64,000 nucleotides of DNA, from assembly GCF_018785265.1 (NCBI RefSeq), contig NZ_WQPK01000045.1:186001-250000 (forward strand), written 5' to 3'. Each line of letters opens with the position of its first letter. The first letter of the stretch is position 1. The notes under the pieces were generated by a model that was not told the DNA's origin, did not search any database, and worked only from the letters and a program-made list of their open reading frames with translations. Source of the DNA: Collinsella aerofaciens (GTDB taxonomy: Bacteria > Actinomycetota > Coriobacteriia > Coriobacteriales > Coriobacteriaceae). The position numbers were made by a program, and so were the translations under genes. This document shows, in pieces, positions 21,515-30,957 of this stretch.

Positions 21515-22027
21515 ATGGGTTTCTTTTCTCGCCTAATGGGTGGCTCGGATAAGCAGACGACTGCGGCTTCCGAGTTCGAAATCCTCGCTCCCGTTTCCGG
21601 CGAGCTTGTTCATCTAGAAAATACCAATGACCCCGCTTTTAGCAGCCGTGCGGTGGGCGATGGCGTTGCCGTGGTTCCCCAAGAGGGAACGGTGTGCGCT
21701 CCTGTTTCCGGCACCGTCGCGGCGCTGTTTCCGACTGAGCACGCGCTGGGCATCATGTCCGACGACAGCTCTGCTCAGGTGATGCTGCATATCGGAATCG
21801 ACACTGTTAAACTTGAGGGCAAGGGCTTCCATGCGCTTGTTGCCCAGGGTGACCATGTCGACGCGGGCCAGCCCCTCGTCGAGGTCGATTTCGACGTGGT
21901 TCGCGCTGCCGGCTTTGATCCCACGGTCTTCGTTATCGTGTGCGAGCGTTCGGAGAACTCGACTCTTCGCGAGCATGCTTCCGGCCCTGTTGCTGTTAAA
22001 GAGCCTGTCGTCTGGCTTTCCGAGTAA
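21515..22027 (+). CDS. PTS IIA component, glucose family
   Basis: The 170-residue product is a IIA-Glc-type phosphocarrier. It takes a phosphoryl group from HPr and gives it to the IIB domain of the permease encoded downstream. The active site His92 lies in MLHIGIDTVKLEG, and His76 is the second conserved histidine. The ATG at 21515 (MGFFSRL) follows GAAGGGA; upstream in-frame starts would overlap the leader stem. It opens a four-gene operon for uptake of an alpha-glucoside, and the permease itself lacks a IIA domain. Confidence 0.92.
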   Translation: MGFFSRLMGGSDKQTTAASEFEILAPVSGELVHLENTNDPAFSSRAVGDGVAVVPQEGTVCAPVSGTVAALFPTEHALGIMSDDSSAQVMLHIGIDTVKLEGKGFHALVAQGDHVDAGQPLVEVDFDVVRAAGFDPTVFVIVCERSENSTLREHASGPVAVKEPVVWLSE

Positions 22028-22045
22028 ATTCTTGTGGTGGGTACC

Positions 22046-22900
22046 GTGGTTATCAAGCGAGTTTTTAACAACAACGTCGCAATGGTCACTTCGGACGATG
22101 GCTCCGAGCTCATCGTCATCGGTCGAGGCCTCTGCTTTGGTCGCCATGCCGGCGATGCCATCGATGAGACGTCGGTCGAAAAGACCTACGCGTTGCAGGA
22201 GGGAACTTCTCAGGATTCGCGTACGATTGACCGCTTGGCACATCTTTTGGAGTCCATCCCCACCGTCAACCTCGTGATTTCCGAGGACATCGTTCAGATG
22301 CTCCGTCGAGAGCTCAATGTTGATATCAACGACAAGATTCTCATTGCTCTCGCAGACCATATCAGCCTTGCTTTGGAGCGTGAGCGCAAGGGCGTCTCCT
22401 GTGAGAATCCGTTGCTGCTCGAGATCCAGCAATTCTATCGCAAGGAGTATGCGCTTGCGGGCCGTGCGCTGCAGATTATCAAGGAGTATATGGGCATCCA
22501 GATGAGCGAAGAAGAGCAGGGTTTTATTACGCTGCATATCGTCAACGCCACCATGCCGCAACGCTCCGATCGTTTGATTGTTTCGGTCCAGCTTGTTCGC
22601 GACGTGCTCGCGATTGTTTCCAAGCGCTATGCTACGACTCTCGATGACACCTCGCTGCCTTACGAACGTTTCGTTCGTCACCTGCAGTTTTTCGCACAGC
22701 GAGCGCTCGATCCTACGGCAGGGCAAATCAACGGAGACGCGCTGTTCCGAATCGATGAAACGGCGTATCCCTGCGCATTCTCGTGCGCGGACGCCATAGC
22801 CGCCCACTTGTCGTCTACCTATAACGTTGTCGTTACCGATGCTGAGAAGAGTTATCTCGCATATCACATTGTTAACCTGCTTGGAGAACCTGGTCTCTAG
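22046..22900 (+). CDS. LicT/BglG-family transcription antiterminator
   Basis: The 284-residue product has an N-terminal RNA-binding CAT domain (1-60, with VIKRVFNNN) and two PTS regulation domains. The phosphorylatable histidines are His105 and His164 in PRD1, and His212 and His273 in PRD2. Such proteins bind RAT hairpins and prevent termination when sugar is present. I chose the GTG at 22046 because it gives the family's usual N-terminus; GTG codons at 22034 and 22037 are possible. It lies 18 nt after the IIA gene, inside the operon it probably controls through the leader at 21399-21489. Confidence 0.9.
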   Translation: MVIKRVFNNNVAMVTSDDGSELIVIGRGLCFGRHAGDAIDETSVEKTYALQEGTSQDSRTIDRLAHLLESIPTVNLVISEDIVQMLRRELNVDINDKILIALADHISLALERERKGVSCENPLLLEIQQFYRKEYALAGRALQIIKEYMGIQMSEEEQGFITLHIVNATMPQRSDRLIVSVQLVRDVLAIVSKRYATTLDDTSLPYERFVRHLQFFAQRALDPTAGQINGDALFRIDETAYPCAFSCADAIAAHLSSTYNVVVTDAEKSYLAYHIVNLLGEPGL

Positions 22901-22999
22901 GCATAACGTGCCCACACATCGATTGATATAAGGCAAGGCTCACGGTCTTGTCCAGGGCACATCTGTCTTAATTTGCGGAAAAGGAAGGGGAGTACCGCT

Positions 23000-24616
23000 A
23001 TGACCGCAAAAAAGAAGTTCAATTTCAAAGCGCCGTTGGAGGTGTTCGCGAAGTCGATCGTTCAGCCGATGATGTATCTCTCGGTTGCCGGCATCCTGCT
23101 CATCGTGGGCATCATTCTGACCAACAAGACCATCTGCGCTTTGGTCCCCGTACTGGGCTCCGGTCCGTTCCAGCTTGTGGGCGCCGTTGTCTATCAGTCG
23201 CTGATGTTTATCATCAACAACCTCTCGATTCTGTTCTGCGTGGGCATCGCCGGCGCCATGGCAAAGAAGAACAAGGGCCATGCTTCGCTGATTGCCCTGA
23301 TGTCGTTCTTCCTGTTCCTGCAGGCTAACAACATCGTGCTCAACGCCACCGGCTCTCTTGCCGATGCGAGCGGCATGCTCGGTCTTACCGGAACCGGCCA
23401 GGCCACCGTTATGGGCATTCAGGTGCTCGATACCGGCGTGTTCGGCGGCATTATTCTCGGTTGCATCACCGGTGCCGTGTTCAACAAGTACTCGAATAAG
23501 CAGTTCCCCATTGCCCTTTCGATGTTCTCGGGCGTTCGCTTCCCGTTCCTGATCATGATCATCATCTCCTGGATCATGGGCGCTGGCTTCTGCATCGTTT
23601 GGCCTCCGGTTCAGGGTGCCATCTCCTCAGTTGCCGGCATCATTAAGGCGTCGGGCAACATCGGCCTCTTTATCTACGGCATGCTCAACAAGCTGCTCGT
23701 TCCCACCGATCTGCACCACCTCATCTACACCCCGTTCCAGTTCTCCGATGTGGGCGGCACCCTTACACTGGGTGATCAGGTTATCGCCGGCGCCTATCCC
23801 ATCCGTGTTGCCGAGATGGCAATGACGGGTCAGCCCTTCTCCGATAGCACCTACTTCAACAGCTATACCTTCAACAACCTGTGGCCCTACATCGGTATCG
23901 GTCTCGCCTTTATCTTCACTGCTTACAAGGGGAACAAGGACAAGACCAAGGCCGTTATCATCCCGCTGATCATCACCGCCGTGCTCTCCTGCGTGACCGA
24001 GCCCATGGACTTCCTCTTTGTCTTTGCCGCTCCCGTGCTCTTTGTCGTTCACTCGGTTCTTTCCGGCATCTTCCTGGTCCTGCTCAAGGTCCTCTCCGTG
24101 CCCGCTTCGACTGCAGGCGGCATCATCAACATCGTGGTTTCCAACCTGGTCCTCGGTGTCGACAAGACCAACTGGCCGGTTATGCTGGTGCTTGGAGTCG
24201 TTAACGCCGCTCTGTACTTCTTCCTCTTCACCTTCCTTATTAAGAAGCTCAACCTCCACACGCCTGGTCGCGAGGAGGAGTCCGAGCTCGCCGAGTCCGT
24301 TGCCGAGGGCGAGGCCGCCGCATCTGTTGCGGTGAAGCAGGGCGCTGTTGCCGCGGCTCCCGCAGAGGGCGTCGATGCAGGTATTGCCGACCTGGTCGCA
24401 GGTCTTGGTGGCAAGGACAACATCGAGGAGCTCGAGAACTGCTTTACGCGTCTCCGCGTGAACGTTAAGAACCCGGACCTCATCAATGAGGACCTCATCA
24501 ACCACGTGCCCAACAGCGGCATCAACCGCAACGGCAATAATATCCAGATCATCTTTGGCATGAAGGTCGCCGAGATGCGCGACAAGGTCGAAAACGCAAT
24601 TGAGAAGGAGCAGTAA
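23000..24616 (+). CDS. PTS IICB permease, maltose/alpha-glucoside type
   Basis: The 538-residue product has a IIC membrane domain (about 10-430, some ten helices) of the glucose/alpha-glucoside superfamily. After an Ala/Glu-rich linker comes a IIB domain whose phosphorylated residue is Cys481 in NCFTRLRV. It imports and phosphorylates the sugar together with the IIA encoded upstream. The pairing with a GH4 phospho-alpha-glucosidase 3 nt downstream points to maltose or a related alpha-glucoside, as with MalX/GlvC proteins. GAAGGGGAG precedes the ATG at 23000. Confidence 0.92.
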   Translation: MTAKKKFNFKAPLEVFAKSIVQPMMYLSVAGILLIVGIILTNKTICALVPVLGSGPFQLVGAVVYQSLMFIINNLSILFCVGIAGAMAKKNKGHASLIALMSFFLFLQANNIVLNATGSLADASGMLGLTGTGQATVMGIQVLDTGVFGGIILGCITGAVFNKYSNKQFPIALSMFSGVRFPFLIMIIISWIMGAGFCIVWPPVQGAISSVAGIIKASGNIGLFIYGMLNKLLVPTDLHHLIYTPFQFSDVGGTLTLGDQVIAGAYPIRVAEMAMTGQPFSDSTYFNSYTFNNLWPYIGIGLAFIFTAYKGNKDKTKAVIIPLIITAVLSCVTEPMDFLFVFAAPVLFVVHSVLSGIFLVLLKVLSVPASTAGGIINIVVSNLVLGVDKTNWPVMLVLGVVNAALYFFLFTFLIKKLNLHTPGREEESELAESVAEGEAAASVAVKQGAVAAAPAEGVDAGIADLVAGLGGKDNIEELENCFTRLRVNVKNPDLINEDLINHVPNSGINRNGNNIQIIFGMKVAEMRDKVENAIEKEQ

Positions 24617-24619
24617 ACA

Positions 24620-26002
24620 ATGATCATTACTCTGTGTGGTGGCGGATCCACCTTTACCCCCGGCATCGTCAAGTCAATCGCCCTGCGCAAGGACGAGCTC
24701 GACGTTGACGAGATTCGTCTGTACGACATCAACGAGGAGCGCCAGCGCAAGATCGGCGTGCTCGTGGACTGGATTTTGCACGAGGACCTCGGCCTGGACA
24801 TCAAGCTCACGGTGACCACCGACAAGAAGACGGCTTTTACCGACGCGAGCTTCGTGTTTGCCCAGATGCGCGTGGGCGGCTACGCCATGCGCGAGCAGGA
24901 CGAGAAGATTCCGCTGCGTCACGGCTGCGTGGGTCAGGAGACTTGCGGTTGCGGCGGTCTTGCCTACGGCATGCGCACCATCTTCCCCATGGTCGAGCTG
25001 ATCGATGACGTTGAGAAGTACGCCAAGAAGGACTACTGGATTCTCAACTACTCCAACCCTGCCGCCATCGTCTCCGAGGGCTGCCGCGTGCTGCGCCCCA
25101 ACGCTCGCATCATCAACATCTGCGACATGCCGATCGCGATTATCGACGTGGTTTGCGCCGCGCTCGATATCGAGAAGAAGGATGTCGAGTACGATTACTT
25201 TGGCCTCAACCACTTTGGTTGGTTCACCTCGATCCGCCACAAGGGCGAGGAGGTGCTCCCGCAGCTGCGCGAGTACATCAAGGAGCATGAGATTCTGCTG
25301 CCCGATTCCTACCTCAAGGGTATGGGCTCGCTCATGGCAAAGAAGCCCGAGGAGGCCACTGACGAGCACCCCGAGCAGAACCGTCACACCAAGGGCAGCT
25401 GGTACTACGTCTGGAAGGGCGAGTACGAGATCATGGAGTGCTTCCCGGAGTACCTGCCCAACACGTATCTGAACTACTACCTGCAGCAGAAGGAGTTCGT
25501 CGAGCATTCCAACCCCGAGCGCACCCGCGCGAACGAGGTTGAGGAGACGCGCGAGAAGAACCTCTTCGACGGCATCGACCACTACGAGAAGACGGGCGAG
25601 ATCGACGAGAGCACGTTCTATGCGGGCAGCCACGGCGACTGGATTGCCGACCTGGCCATCGCTCTGAAGAACGACACCAAGCAGCGCTTCCTGGTCATTT
25701 GCGAGAACAAGGGCGCTATCCCCAACATGCCCTACGACGCTATGGTCGAGCTGCCTGCCTACATTGGCAAGAACGGCCCCGAGGTCATCAGCCGCGACAA
25801 CATTCCTCTGTTCCAGCAGGGCCTCATGATGCAGCAGCTGAACTCCGAGAAGCTCGTGGTCGAGGCTACGATCGAGGGTTCGTATGAGAAGGCGCTCAAG
25901 GCCTTTACGCTGAACAAGACCGTACCTTCGATGAAGGTCGCCAAGGAAGTTCTCGACGACATGATCGAGGCCAACAAGGGTTACTGGCCCGAGCTTAAGT
26001 AA
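24620..26002 (+). CDS. 6-phospho-alpha-glucosidase, GH4 family
   Basis: The 460-residue product is a GH4 enzyme that uses NAD+ and a divalent metal to hydrolyse phosphorylated alpha-glucosides by an oxidation-elimination mechanism. Visible are the dinucleotide motif GGGSTFTPG at 7-15, NPAAIVSE, and the metal ligands Cys168 (CDMPI) and His198 (GLNHFGW). The sequence follows the GlvA/MalH branch. It lies 3 nt after the permease gene and closes the operon, releasing glucose 6-phosphate and glucose. Confidence 0.93.
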   Translation: MIITLCGGGSTFTPGIVKSIALRKDELDVDEIRLYDINEERQRKIGVLVDWILHEDLGLDIKLTVTTDKKTAFTDASFVFAQMRVGGYAMREQDEKIPLRHGCVGQETCGCGGLAYGMRTIFPMVELIDDVEKYAKKDYWILNYSNPAAIVSEGCRVLRPNARIINICDMPIAIIDVVCAALDIEKKDVEYDYFGLNHFGWFTSIRHKGEEVLPQLREYIKEHEILLPDSYLKGMGSLMAKKPEEATDEHPEQNRHTKGSWYYVWKGEYEIMECFPEYLPNTYLNYYLQQKEFVEHSNPERTRANEVEETREKNLFDGIDHYEKTGEIDESTFYAGSHGDWIADLAIALKNDTKQRFLVICENKGAIPNMPYDAMVELPAYIGKNGPEVISRDNIPLFQQGLMMQQLNSEKLVVEATIEGSYEKALKAFTLNKTVPSMKVAKEVLDDMIEANKGYWPELK

Positions 26003-26035
26003 AAGCAACAGGGTCGCTGGCCGCATACCATGATC

Positions 26036-26076
26036 AATGCCCCGTCCACGTGATTGCGTGGGCGGGGCATTGTCAT
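26036..26076 (+). terminator. terminator of the PTS operon
   Basis: AATGCCCCGTCCACG pairs with CGTGGGCGGGGCATT (15 bp, one wobble) around TGATTG, followed by GTCATTTGG. The U-run is poor but the stem is very strong. Confidence 0.8.
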
Positions 26077-26126
26077 TTGGTAACGCGTTTTATCAAATAT
26101 GGCATTTATCTGCGGTAATGTTCTTT

Positions 26127-26154
26127 TTCACCGCTGAGGGTGACATTTTATACC
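26127..26154 (+). promoter_or_regulatory. possible promoter of the hydrogenase operon
   Basis: TTCACC (26127-26132) and TATACC (26149-26154) are 16 bp apart in an AT-rich stretch. The transcript would carry a leader of about 100 nt that contains CACAAC...GTTGTG as an inverted repeat. No Rex or FNR consensus is visible. Confidence 0.3.
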
Positions 26155-26258
26155 GCCTGCCGAACCGTATGGAGACCTCACAACTTTTTAGGTCAGTGTT
26201 GTGCGTGTAGCAATTTCGCCCGGCCTCGCCTCCGGGTTGCCATGTGAGAGGGGATCTT

Positions 26259-28091
26259 ATGGCTCGACTGCATGTTATGGAACGCAGCCACGCTCAGGCC
26301 GTCATGGACGACCTGCACGATGCGCTCGGACGTCGTCTGGCGGTGAGTTCGCTCGCTCCGTGTCCCGTTGAGTTTACGGCAGCGCTCGTCAACCTGTGCT
26401 CCACCCAGAGCTGCGGCAAGTGCACGCCCTGTCGCGTGGGCCTGAGCGCGCTGAGCGACCTGCTCGCTGATGTGCTCGAAGGGCGTGCCGATGAGTCCAC
26501 GCTCAATCTGATTGAGCGCACGGCCCGCACCATCTACCTTTCGAGCGACTGCGCCATCGGCTACGAGGCCGGCGCCATGGCGCTCACGGCCATTCGCGGC
26601 TTCCGCGACGATTTTGAGCATCACATCCGCGAGCACTCCTGCGGCTTTGACCGCGAGGCCCGCGTCCCGTGCGTTTCTGGCTGCCCGGCGCACGTCGACA
26701 TTCCCGGTTATATCTCGCTCGTCGAGGCCGGCCGCTATGCCGATGCCGTCAAGGTCATCCGCAAGAACAACCCGCTGCCGCTCGTCTGCGGCTTGGTGTG
26801 CGAGCATCCCTGCGAGATGCACTGCCGCCGCGGTATGGTCGACGACCCCATGAATATCCTTGCTCTTAAGCGCTTTGCCGTTGAGCACAGCGACCTCAAC
26901 GACCACAAGCCGCATGTAGTGGACAACACCGGTAAGCGCGTCGCTGTGATCGGCGGCGGCCCGGCCGGTCTTTCCTGCGCTTACTACCTGGCCGTGATGG
27001 GCCACAAGGTGACCATTTTTGAGCAGCGCCACCACCTGGGCGGCATGCTGCGCTATGGCATTCCCAGCTACCGTCTGCCGCGCGAGCGCCTGCAGGCCGA
27101 GATCGACTGGATCTTGAGCGTCGGTATCGACGTGGAGCTCGACCACTCCGTGAACGGCGAGGAGCTCGCTCGCCTGTGCGACGAGTTCGATGCCGTCTAC
27201 CTGGCCATCGGTGCCCACAGCGACAAGAAGCTCGGCCTTCCGGGCGAAGAGGCTCCCGGCGTGGAGTCGGCCGTCAAGATGCTGCGCGCCATCGGTGACG
27301 ACGCGCTGCCCGACCTGAGCGGCCAGCGCGTGTGCGTTATCGGCGGCGGCAACGTGGCCATGGACGTGGCCCGCTCTGCCGTGCGCTGCGGCGCCGAAAA
27401 GGTAAGCATCGTCTACCGCCGCCGCATCTGCGATATGACGGCCCAGGACGCCGAGATCGCCGGTGCCCAGGCCGAGGGCTGCGAGGTGCTGGAGCTGACG
27501 GCCCCGCTCGCCATCGAGACGGGCGAGGACGGTCGTGTGAGGGGCCTGCGCGTGCAGCCGCAGATTATCGGCGAGCCCCGCCGTGGGCGCCCGGCCCCGC
27601 GTGCCGCCGCCACGCCCGAGCAGGTCATCCCCTGCGAGCGCGTGTTCGTGGCCATTGGTCAGGACATCGACTCCAAGCCGTTTGAGGACATGGGCATCGC
27701 CTGCAAGTGGGGTCGCGTCGTCACCGATTCGGACGGCGCCGTGCCCAACTTCGATGGCCTCTTTAGCGGCGGCGACTGCCAGACCGGCCCCGCCACCGTC
27801 ATCCGTGCTATCAACGCCGGCCGCGTGGCTTCGGCAAATATCGACCACTACCTGGGCTTCGACCACAAGATTAAGCTCGACGTGGAGCTGCCGACCGTGC
27901 AATTTAAGGGCAAGCACGAGTGCGGCCGCTGCGAGCTGGGCGAGCGCGAGGCCGGCGAGCGCATTCACGATTGGAATCTGGTCGAACAGGGCCTTACCGA
28001 GGAGGAGGCACGCCAAGAGGCGAGTCGCTGCCTGCGTTGCGACCACTTTGGCTTTGGTGCGTTCCGCGGAGGGAGGAACCTGGAATGGTAG
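26259..28091 (+). CDS. GltD-like flavoprotein with NuoF-type iron-sulfur domain, hydrogenase partner
   Basis: The 610-residue product begins with the iron-sulfur part of NuoF (SCGKCTPCRVG, Cys52, Cys55 and Cys58, and a later SSDC) but lacks NuoF's FMN/NADH domain. A GltD-like module follows, with cysteine-rich PCVSGCPAH and CGLVCEHPCEMHC, the FAD motif GGGPAG and the nucleotide motif GGGNVAMD, and a final CGRC...CLRC ferredoxin-like stretch. It probably links NAD(P)H to the [FeFe]-hydrogenase encoded next. The reading frames overlap by 7 nt. This gene pair corresponds to what is called the glutamate-synthase-linked group A2 of [FeFe]-hydrogenases. The ATG at 26259 follows GAGAGGGG. The direction of electron flow is unknown. 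Confidence 0.88.
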   Translation: MARLHVMERSHAQAVMDDLHDALGRRLAVSSLAPCPVEFTAALVNLCSTQSCGKCTPCRVGLSALSDLLADVLEGRADESTLNLIERTARTIYLSSDCAIGYEAGAMALTAIRGFRDDFEHHIREHSCGFDREARVPCVSGCPAHVDIPGYISLVEAGRYADAVKVIRKNNPLPLVCGLVCEHPCEMHCRRGMVDDPMNILALKRFAVEHSDLNDHKPHVVDNTGKRVAVIGGGPAGLSCAYYLAVMGHKVTIFEQRHHLGGMLRYGIPSYRLPRERLQAEIDWILSVGIDVELDHSVNGEELARLCDEFDAVYLAIGAHSDKKLGLPGEEAPGVESAVKMLRAIGDDALPDLSGQRVCVIGGGNVAMDVARSAVRCGAEKVSIVYRRRICDMTAQDAEIAGAQAEGCEVLELTAPLAIETGEDGRVRGLRVQPQIIGEPRRGRPAPRAAATPEQVIPCERVFVAIGQDIDSKPFEDMGIACKWGRVVTDSDGAVPNFDGLFSGGDCQTGPATVIRAINAGRVASANIDHYLGFDHKIKLDVELPTVQFKGKHECGRCELGEREAGERIHDWNLVEQGLTEEEARQEASRCLRCDHFGFGAFRGGRNLEW

Positions 28092-29896
28092 AGCTCAACA
28101 AAACCACTGTCGGCGACTACAGCGAAAACGGAGCGCACAACATGGTCAGGCTCATTATCGATAACTGCGAAGTCGTGGTGCCCGAGCACACCACGATCCT
28201 GGATGCGGCCAAGTCCGTCGGCATTCAGATTCCCACCCTGTGCTACCTGCGCGATCTAAACGAGATTGGCGGCTGCCGCGTGTGCGTGGTCGAGGTTGAG
28301 GGCTGCGATCAGCTGGTCGCAGCCTGCAACAACTACGTGCTCGACGGCATGGTGGTCCACACCAACAGCCCCAAGGCCCGCGAGGCCCGTCGCACCAACG
28401 TGCAGCTGCTGCTGTCTCAGCACGATTCGCAGTGCACGAGCTGCGTGCGCAGCGGCAACTGCAACCTACAGACCATCGCCAACGACCTGGGCATTTTCTA
28501 TCTGCCGTATCAAAGGCATTTGGCGGGCGAGGGCTGGGATTTCGATTTTCCCATCATCCGCGAAAACGACAAGTGCATTAAATGCATGCGCTGCATCAAG
28601 GTGTGCGAGAGCGTGCAGGGCCTAGGGATTTGGGACCTGACCAACCGCGCCACGCATACCGCTGTGGGTACCCGCGGGCGCGCGCCGATCGGCAAGACCG
28701 ATTGCGTCGCGTGCGGCCAGTGCGTTACGCATTGTCCGACGGGCGCACTGCGCGAGCGCGACGATACCGAGACCGTGTTCGACGCGCTCGCTAATCCCGA
28801 CAAGATCGTGCTGGTGCAGATCGCGCCTGCCGTGCGCAGCGCCTGGGGCGAGGAACTCGGCATTCCGCGCGAGGAGGCCACCGTTGAGCGCCTGGCTTGC
28901 GCGCTGCGTCGCGTTGGCTTTGAGTACGTGTTCGACACCGATTTCTCGGCCGATCTCACCATTATGGAGGAGGGCTCCGAGCTGCTCGAGCGCTTGGGCG
29001 CCGCCGCCAAGGGCGAGGGTGACAGCCGCGGCTGGCCCATGTTTACGAGCTGCTGCCCGGGTTGGGTGCGCTTTGTGAAGGCGCGCTATCCGGAGTTTGT
29101 CGACAGCCTGTCTACGTCCAAGTCGCCGCAGCAGATGTTCGGCGCTATTGCCAAGACCTACTACGCCAAGGTGCTGGGCGTGGAGCCCGAGCGCCTGTTC
29201 GTGGTGTCCGTTATGCCGTGCACGGCCAAGAAGGCCGAGTGCGCGCTGCCGAGCATGGTGGGCGAGGGCGGCGCACCCGATGTGGACGTTGCGCTGACGG
29301 TGCGCGAGATGGTGCGCATGATCCGCGCGAGCCACGTGAGCGTGGACACGCTGGTTGAGGGGCCGCTCGATACGCCGCTGGGCTTTGGCACAGGCGCGGG
29401 TGTGATCTTTGGCGCCACGGGCGGCGTGATGGAGGCCGCCGTGCGCTCGGCATATTACCTGGTGACGGGCAAGAACCCGGATGCCGACTTCTTCACTGAC
29501 GTGCGCGGACTCGAGGGCTGGAAGGAGGCCGTGGCCGATATCGACGGTACCAAGGTGCGCGTCGCCGTGGCGCACGGGCTGGGCAACGCCGCCCGTCTGC
29601 TCGACGCGATTCGCGACGGCCGTGTGAGATATGACTTTGTTGAGGTCATGGCGTGCCCGGGCGGCTGCGTCGGTGGCGGCGGTCAGCCCATCCACGACGG
29701 CTGCGAGCTGGCGGCTGAGCGTGGCCAGGTGCTGTGGAGCCTGGATGCGAAGGCGGACATTCGTTTCTCGCACGAGAATCCCGATGTCCAGGCGTGCTAC
29801 CGCGAGTTTTTGGGCGCGCCGCTCTCGCCGCTGGCCGAGGAGTTGCTGCATACCGACCATCATGCCTGGTCGATGCCTAACGAGGGGACATGCTAG
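28085..29896 (+). CDS. [FeFe]-hydrogenase catalytic subunit
   Basis: The 603-residue product has all H-cluster motifs: TSCCPGW (Cys323, Cys324), MPCTAKKAE (Cys379) and ACPGGCVGGGGQP (Cys524, Cys528). The N-terminus carries a 2Fe-2S plant-type domain, a His-Cys3 cluster (HDSQCTSCVRSGNC) and two 4Fe-4S clusters (CIKCMRCIKVC and CVACGQCVTHCP), the modular plan of Clostridium CpI. There is no signal peptide, so it acts in the cytoplasm, reducing protons or oxidising H2. The ATG at 28085 has GGAGGAA before it; an internal ATG at 28142 is a possible alternative. No hydEFG maturation genes are in the window. Confidence 0.96.
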   Translation: MVELNKTTVGDYSENGAHNMVRLIIDNCEVVVPEHTTILDAAKSVGIQIPTLCYLRDLNEIGGCRVCVVEVEGCDQLVAACNNYVLDGMVVHTNSPKAREARRTNVQLLLSQHDSQCTSCVRSGNCNLQTIANDLGIFYLPYQRHLAGEGWDFDFPIIRENDKCIKCMRCIKVCESVQGLGIWDLTNRATHTAVGTRGRAPIGKTDCVACGQCVTHCPTGALRERDDTETVFDALANPDKIVLVQIAPAVRSAWGEELGIPREEATVERLACALRRVGFEYVFDTDFSADLTIMEEGSELLERLGAAAKGEGDSRGWPMFTSCCPGWVRFVKARYPEFVDSLSTSKSPQQMFGAIAKTYYAKVLGVEPERLFVVSVMPCTAKKAECALPSMVGEGGAPDVDVALTVREMVRMIRASHVSVDTLVEGPLDTPLGFGTGAGVIFGATGGVMEAAVRSAYYLVTGKNPDADFFTDVRGLEGWKEAVADIDGTKVRVAVAHGLGNAARLLDAIRDGRVRYDFVEVMACPGGCVGGGGQPIHDGCELAAERGQVLWSLDAKADIRFSHENPDVQACYREFLGAPLSPLAEELLHTDHHAWSMPNEGTC

Positions 29897-29898
29897 CG

Positions 29899-30954
29899 AT
29901 GCGCGCGTTTGATGTTGAGATGTCGCGCCGGGGGTTTGCCTCGGCGCTCGCCGCGGGCGCCCTGTCACTTGCGCTCGCGGGCTGTGGCGGCGGGGCTGCC
30001 GGTGCCGGGTCCGCCGCGGGCTCGGTTGCCACGGACGGCGCCGGTGCTGCCGCAGAGCCGGTCGAGGTGCACGTCGCCTCGCTCAAGGGTCCGACGTCGA
30101 TCGGTCTGGTGCAGTTTATGGACCAGGCAGCCGATGGCGAGACAGACAATGAGTTCGACTTTGCGATCAACACTGCCGCCGACGAGATCGTGCCCAAGGT
30201 GATTCAGGGCGATGTCGACATTGCCTTGGTACCCGCCAACGTGGCGAGCGTTCTCTACAACAAGACCGAGGGTGCGGTACAGGTCATTGATATCAATACG
30301 CTTGGCGTGCTGAGCGTGGTGACGGGCGACGCAAGTGTGGCCTCGTTTGGCGATCTGGCGGGCCACACCGTCTATATGACGGGCAAGGGCACCACGCCGG
30401 AGTACGTCATGAACTACCTGCTGGAGCGCGCGGGCCTGACCGGTCAGGTGACGCTCGAGTTTAAGAGCGAGCCCACCGAGGTGCTGTCGGCCCTGCTTGC
30501 CGACCCGTCCGCCGTGGGCGTGCTGCCCGAGCCGTTCAAGACCGCTGCCATCGCCAAGAGCGAGGGCAAGCTGTCGGCACCGGTGAGCCTGACCGATGCG
30601 TGGGACGAGCTGGCAGGTGACACGGGCTCGCGCCTGCTGACGGGTGTGACCGTGGTACGCCGTGCCTTTGCCGAGGAGCATCCCGAGGCCGTGGCGGAAT
30701 TCTTGAGCTGCCATGCGGCGAGCGTGAAGGCCGTGAACGCGGCGCCGGCGGACTGGGTGCAGGCCGTGGTCGATGCAGGCATCGTGGATAACGCCACGAT
30801 TGCCGAAAAGGCGATTCCCGGGTGCATGCTTGTGTGCCAGACGGGGAAGGATATGAAGGCGGCGCTCGGTGGGTACCTGCAGGTGCTGGCCGATGCGGAC
30901 GCGAGTGCCGTGGGCGGCAAGCTCCCGGCTGACGATTTCTACTACATGGAGTAG
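29899..30954 (+). CDS. lipoprotein solute-binding protein, NMT1/SsuA-like
   Basis: The 351-residue product has an N-terminal export signal with a twin arginine (SRRGFASALAAG) and a lipobox LALAGC, so it is probably a membrane-anchored lipoprotein. The mature part resembles the NMT1/THI5 and SsuA/TauA group, which bind small organic compounds such as sulfonates, nitrate-like ions or pyrimidine precursors. The ligand cannot be told. The start at 29899 lies 2 nt after the hydrogenase stop; an ATG at 29890 would overlap it. Three bases separate it from the transporter gene. Confidence 0.85.
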   Translation: MRAFDVEMSRRGFASALAAGALSLALAGCGGGAAGAGSAAGSVATDGAGAAAEPVEVHVASLKGPTSIGLVQFMDQAADGETDNEFDFAINTAADEIVPKVIQGDVDIALVPANVASVLYNKTEGAVQVIDINTLGVLSVVTGDASVASFGDLAGHTVYMTGKGTTPEYVMNYLLERAGLTGQVTLEFKSEPTEVLSALLADPSAVGVLPEPFKTAAIAKSEGKLSAPVSLTDAWDELAGDTGSRLLTGVTVVRRAFAEEHPEAVAEFLSCHAASVKAVNAAPADWVQAVVDAGIVDNATIAEKAIPGCMLVCQTGKDMKAALGGYLQVLADADASAVGGKLPADDFYYME

Positions 30955-30957
30955 CTC

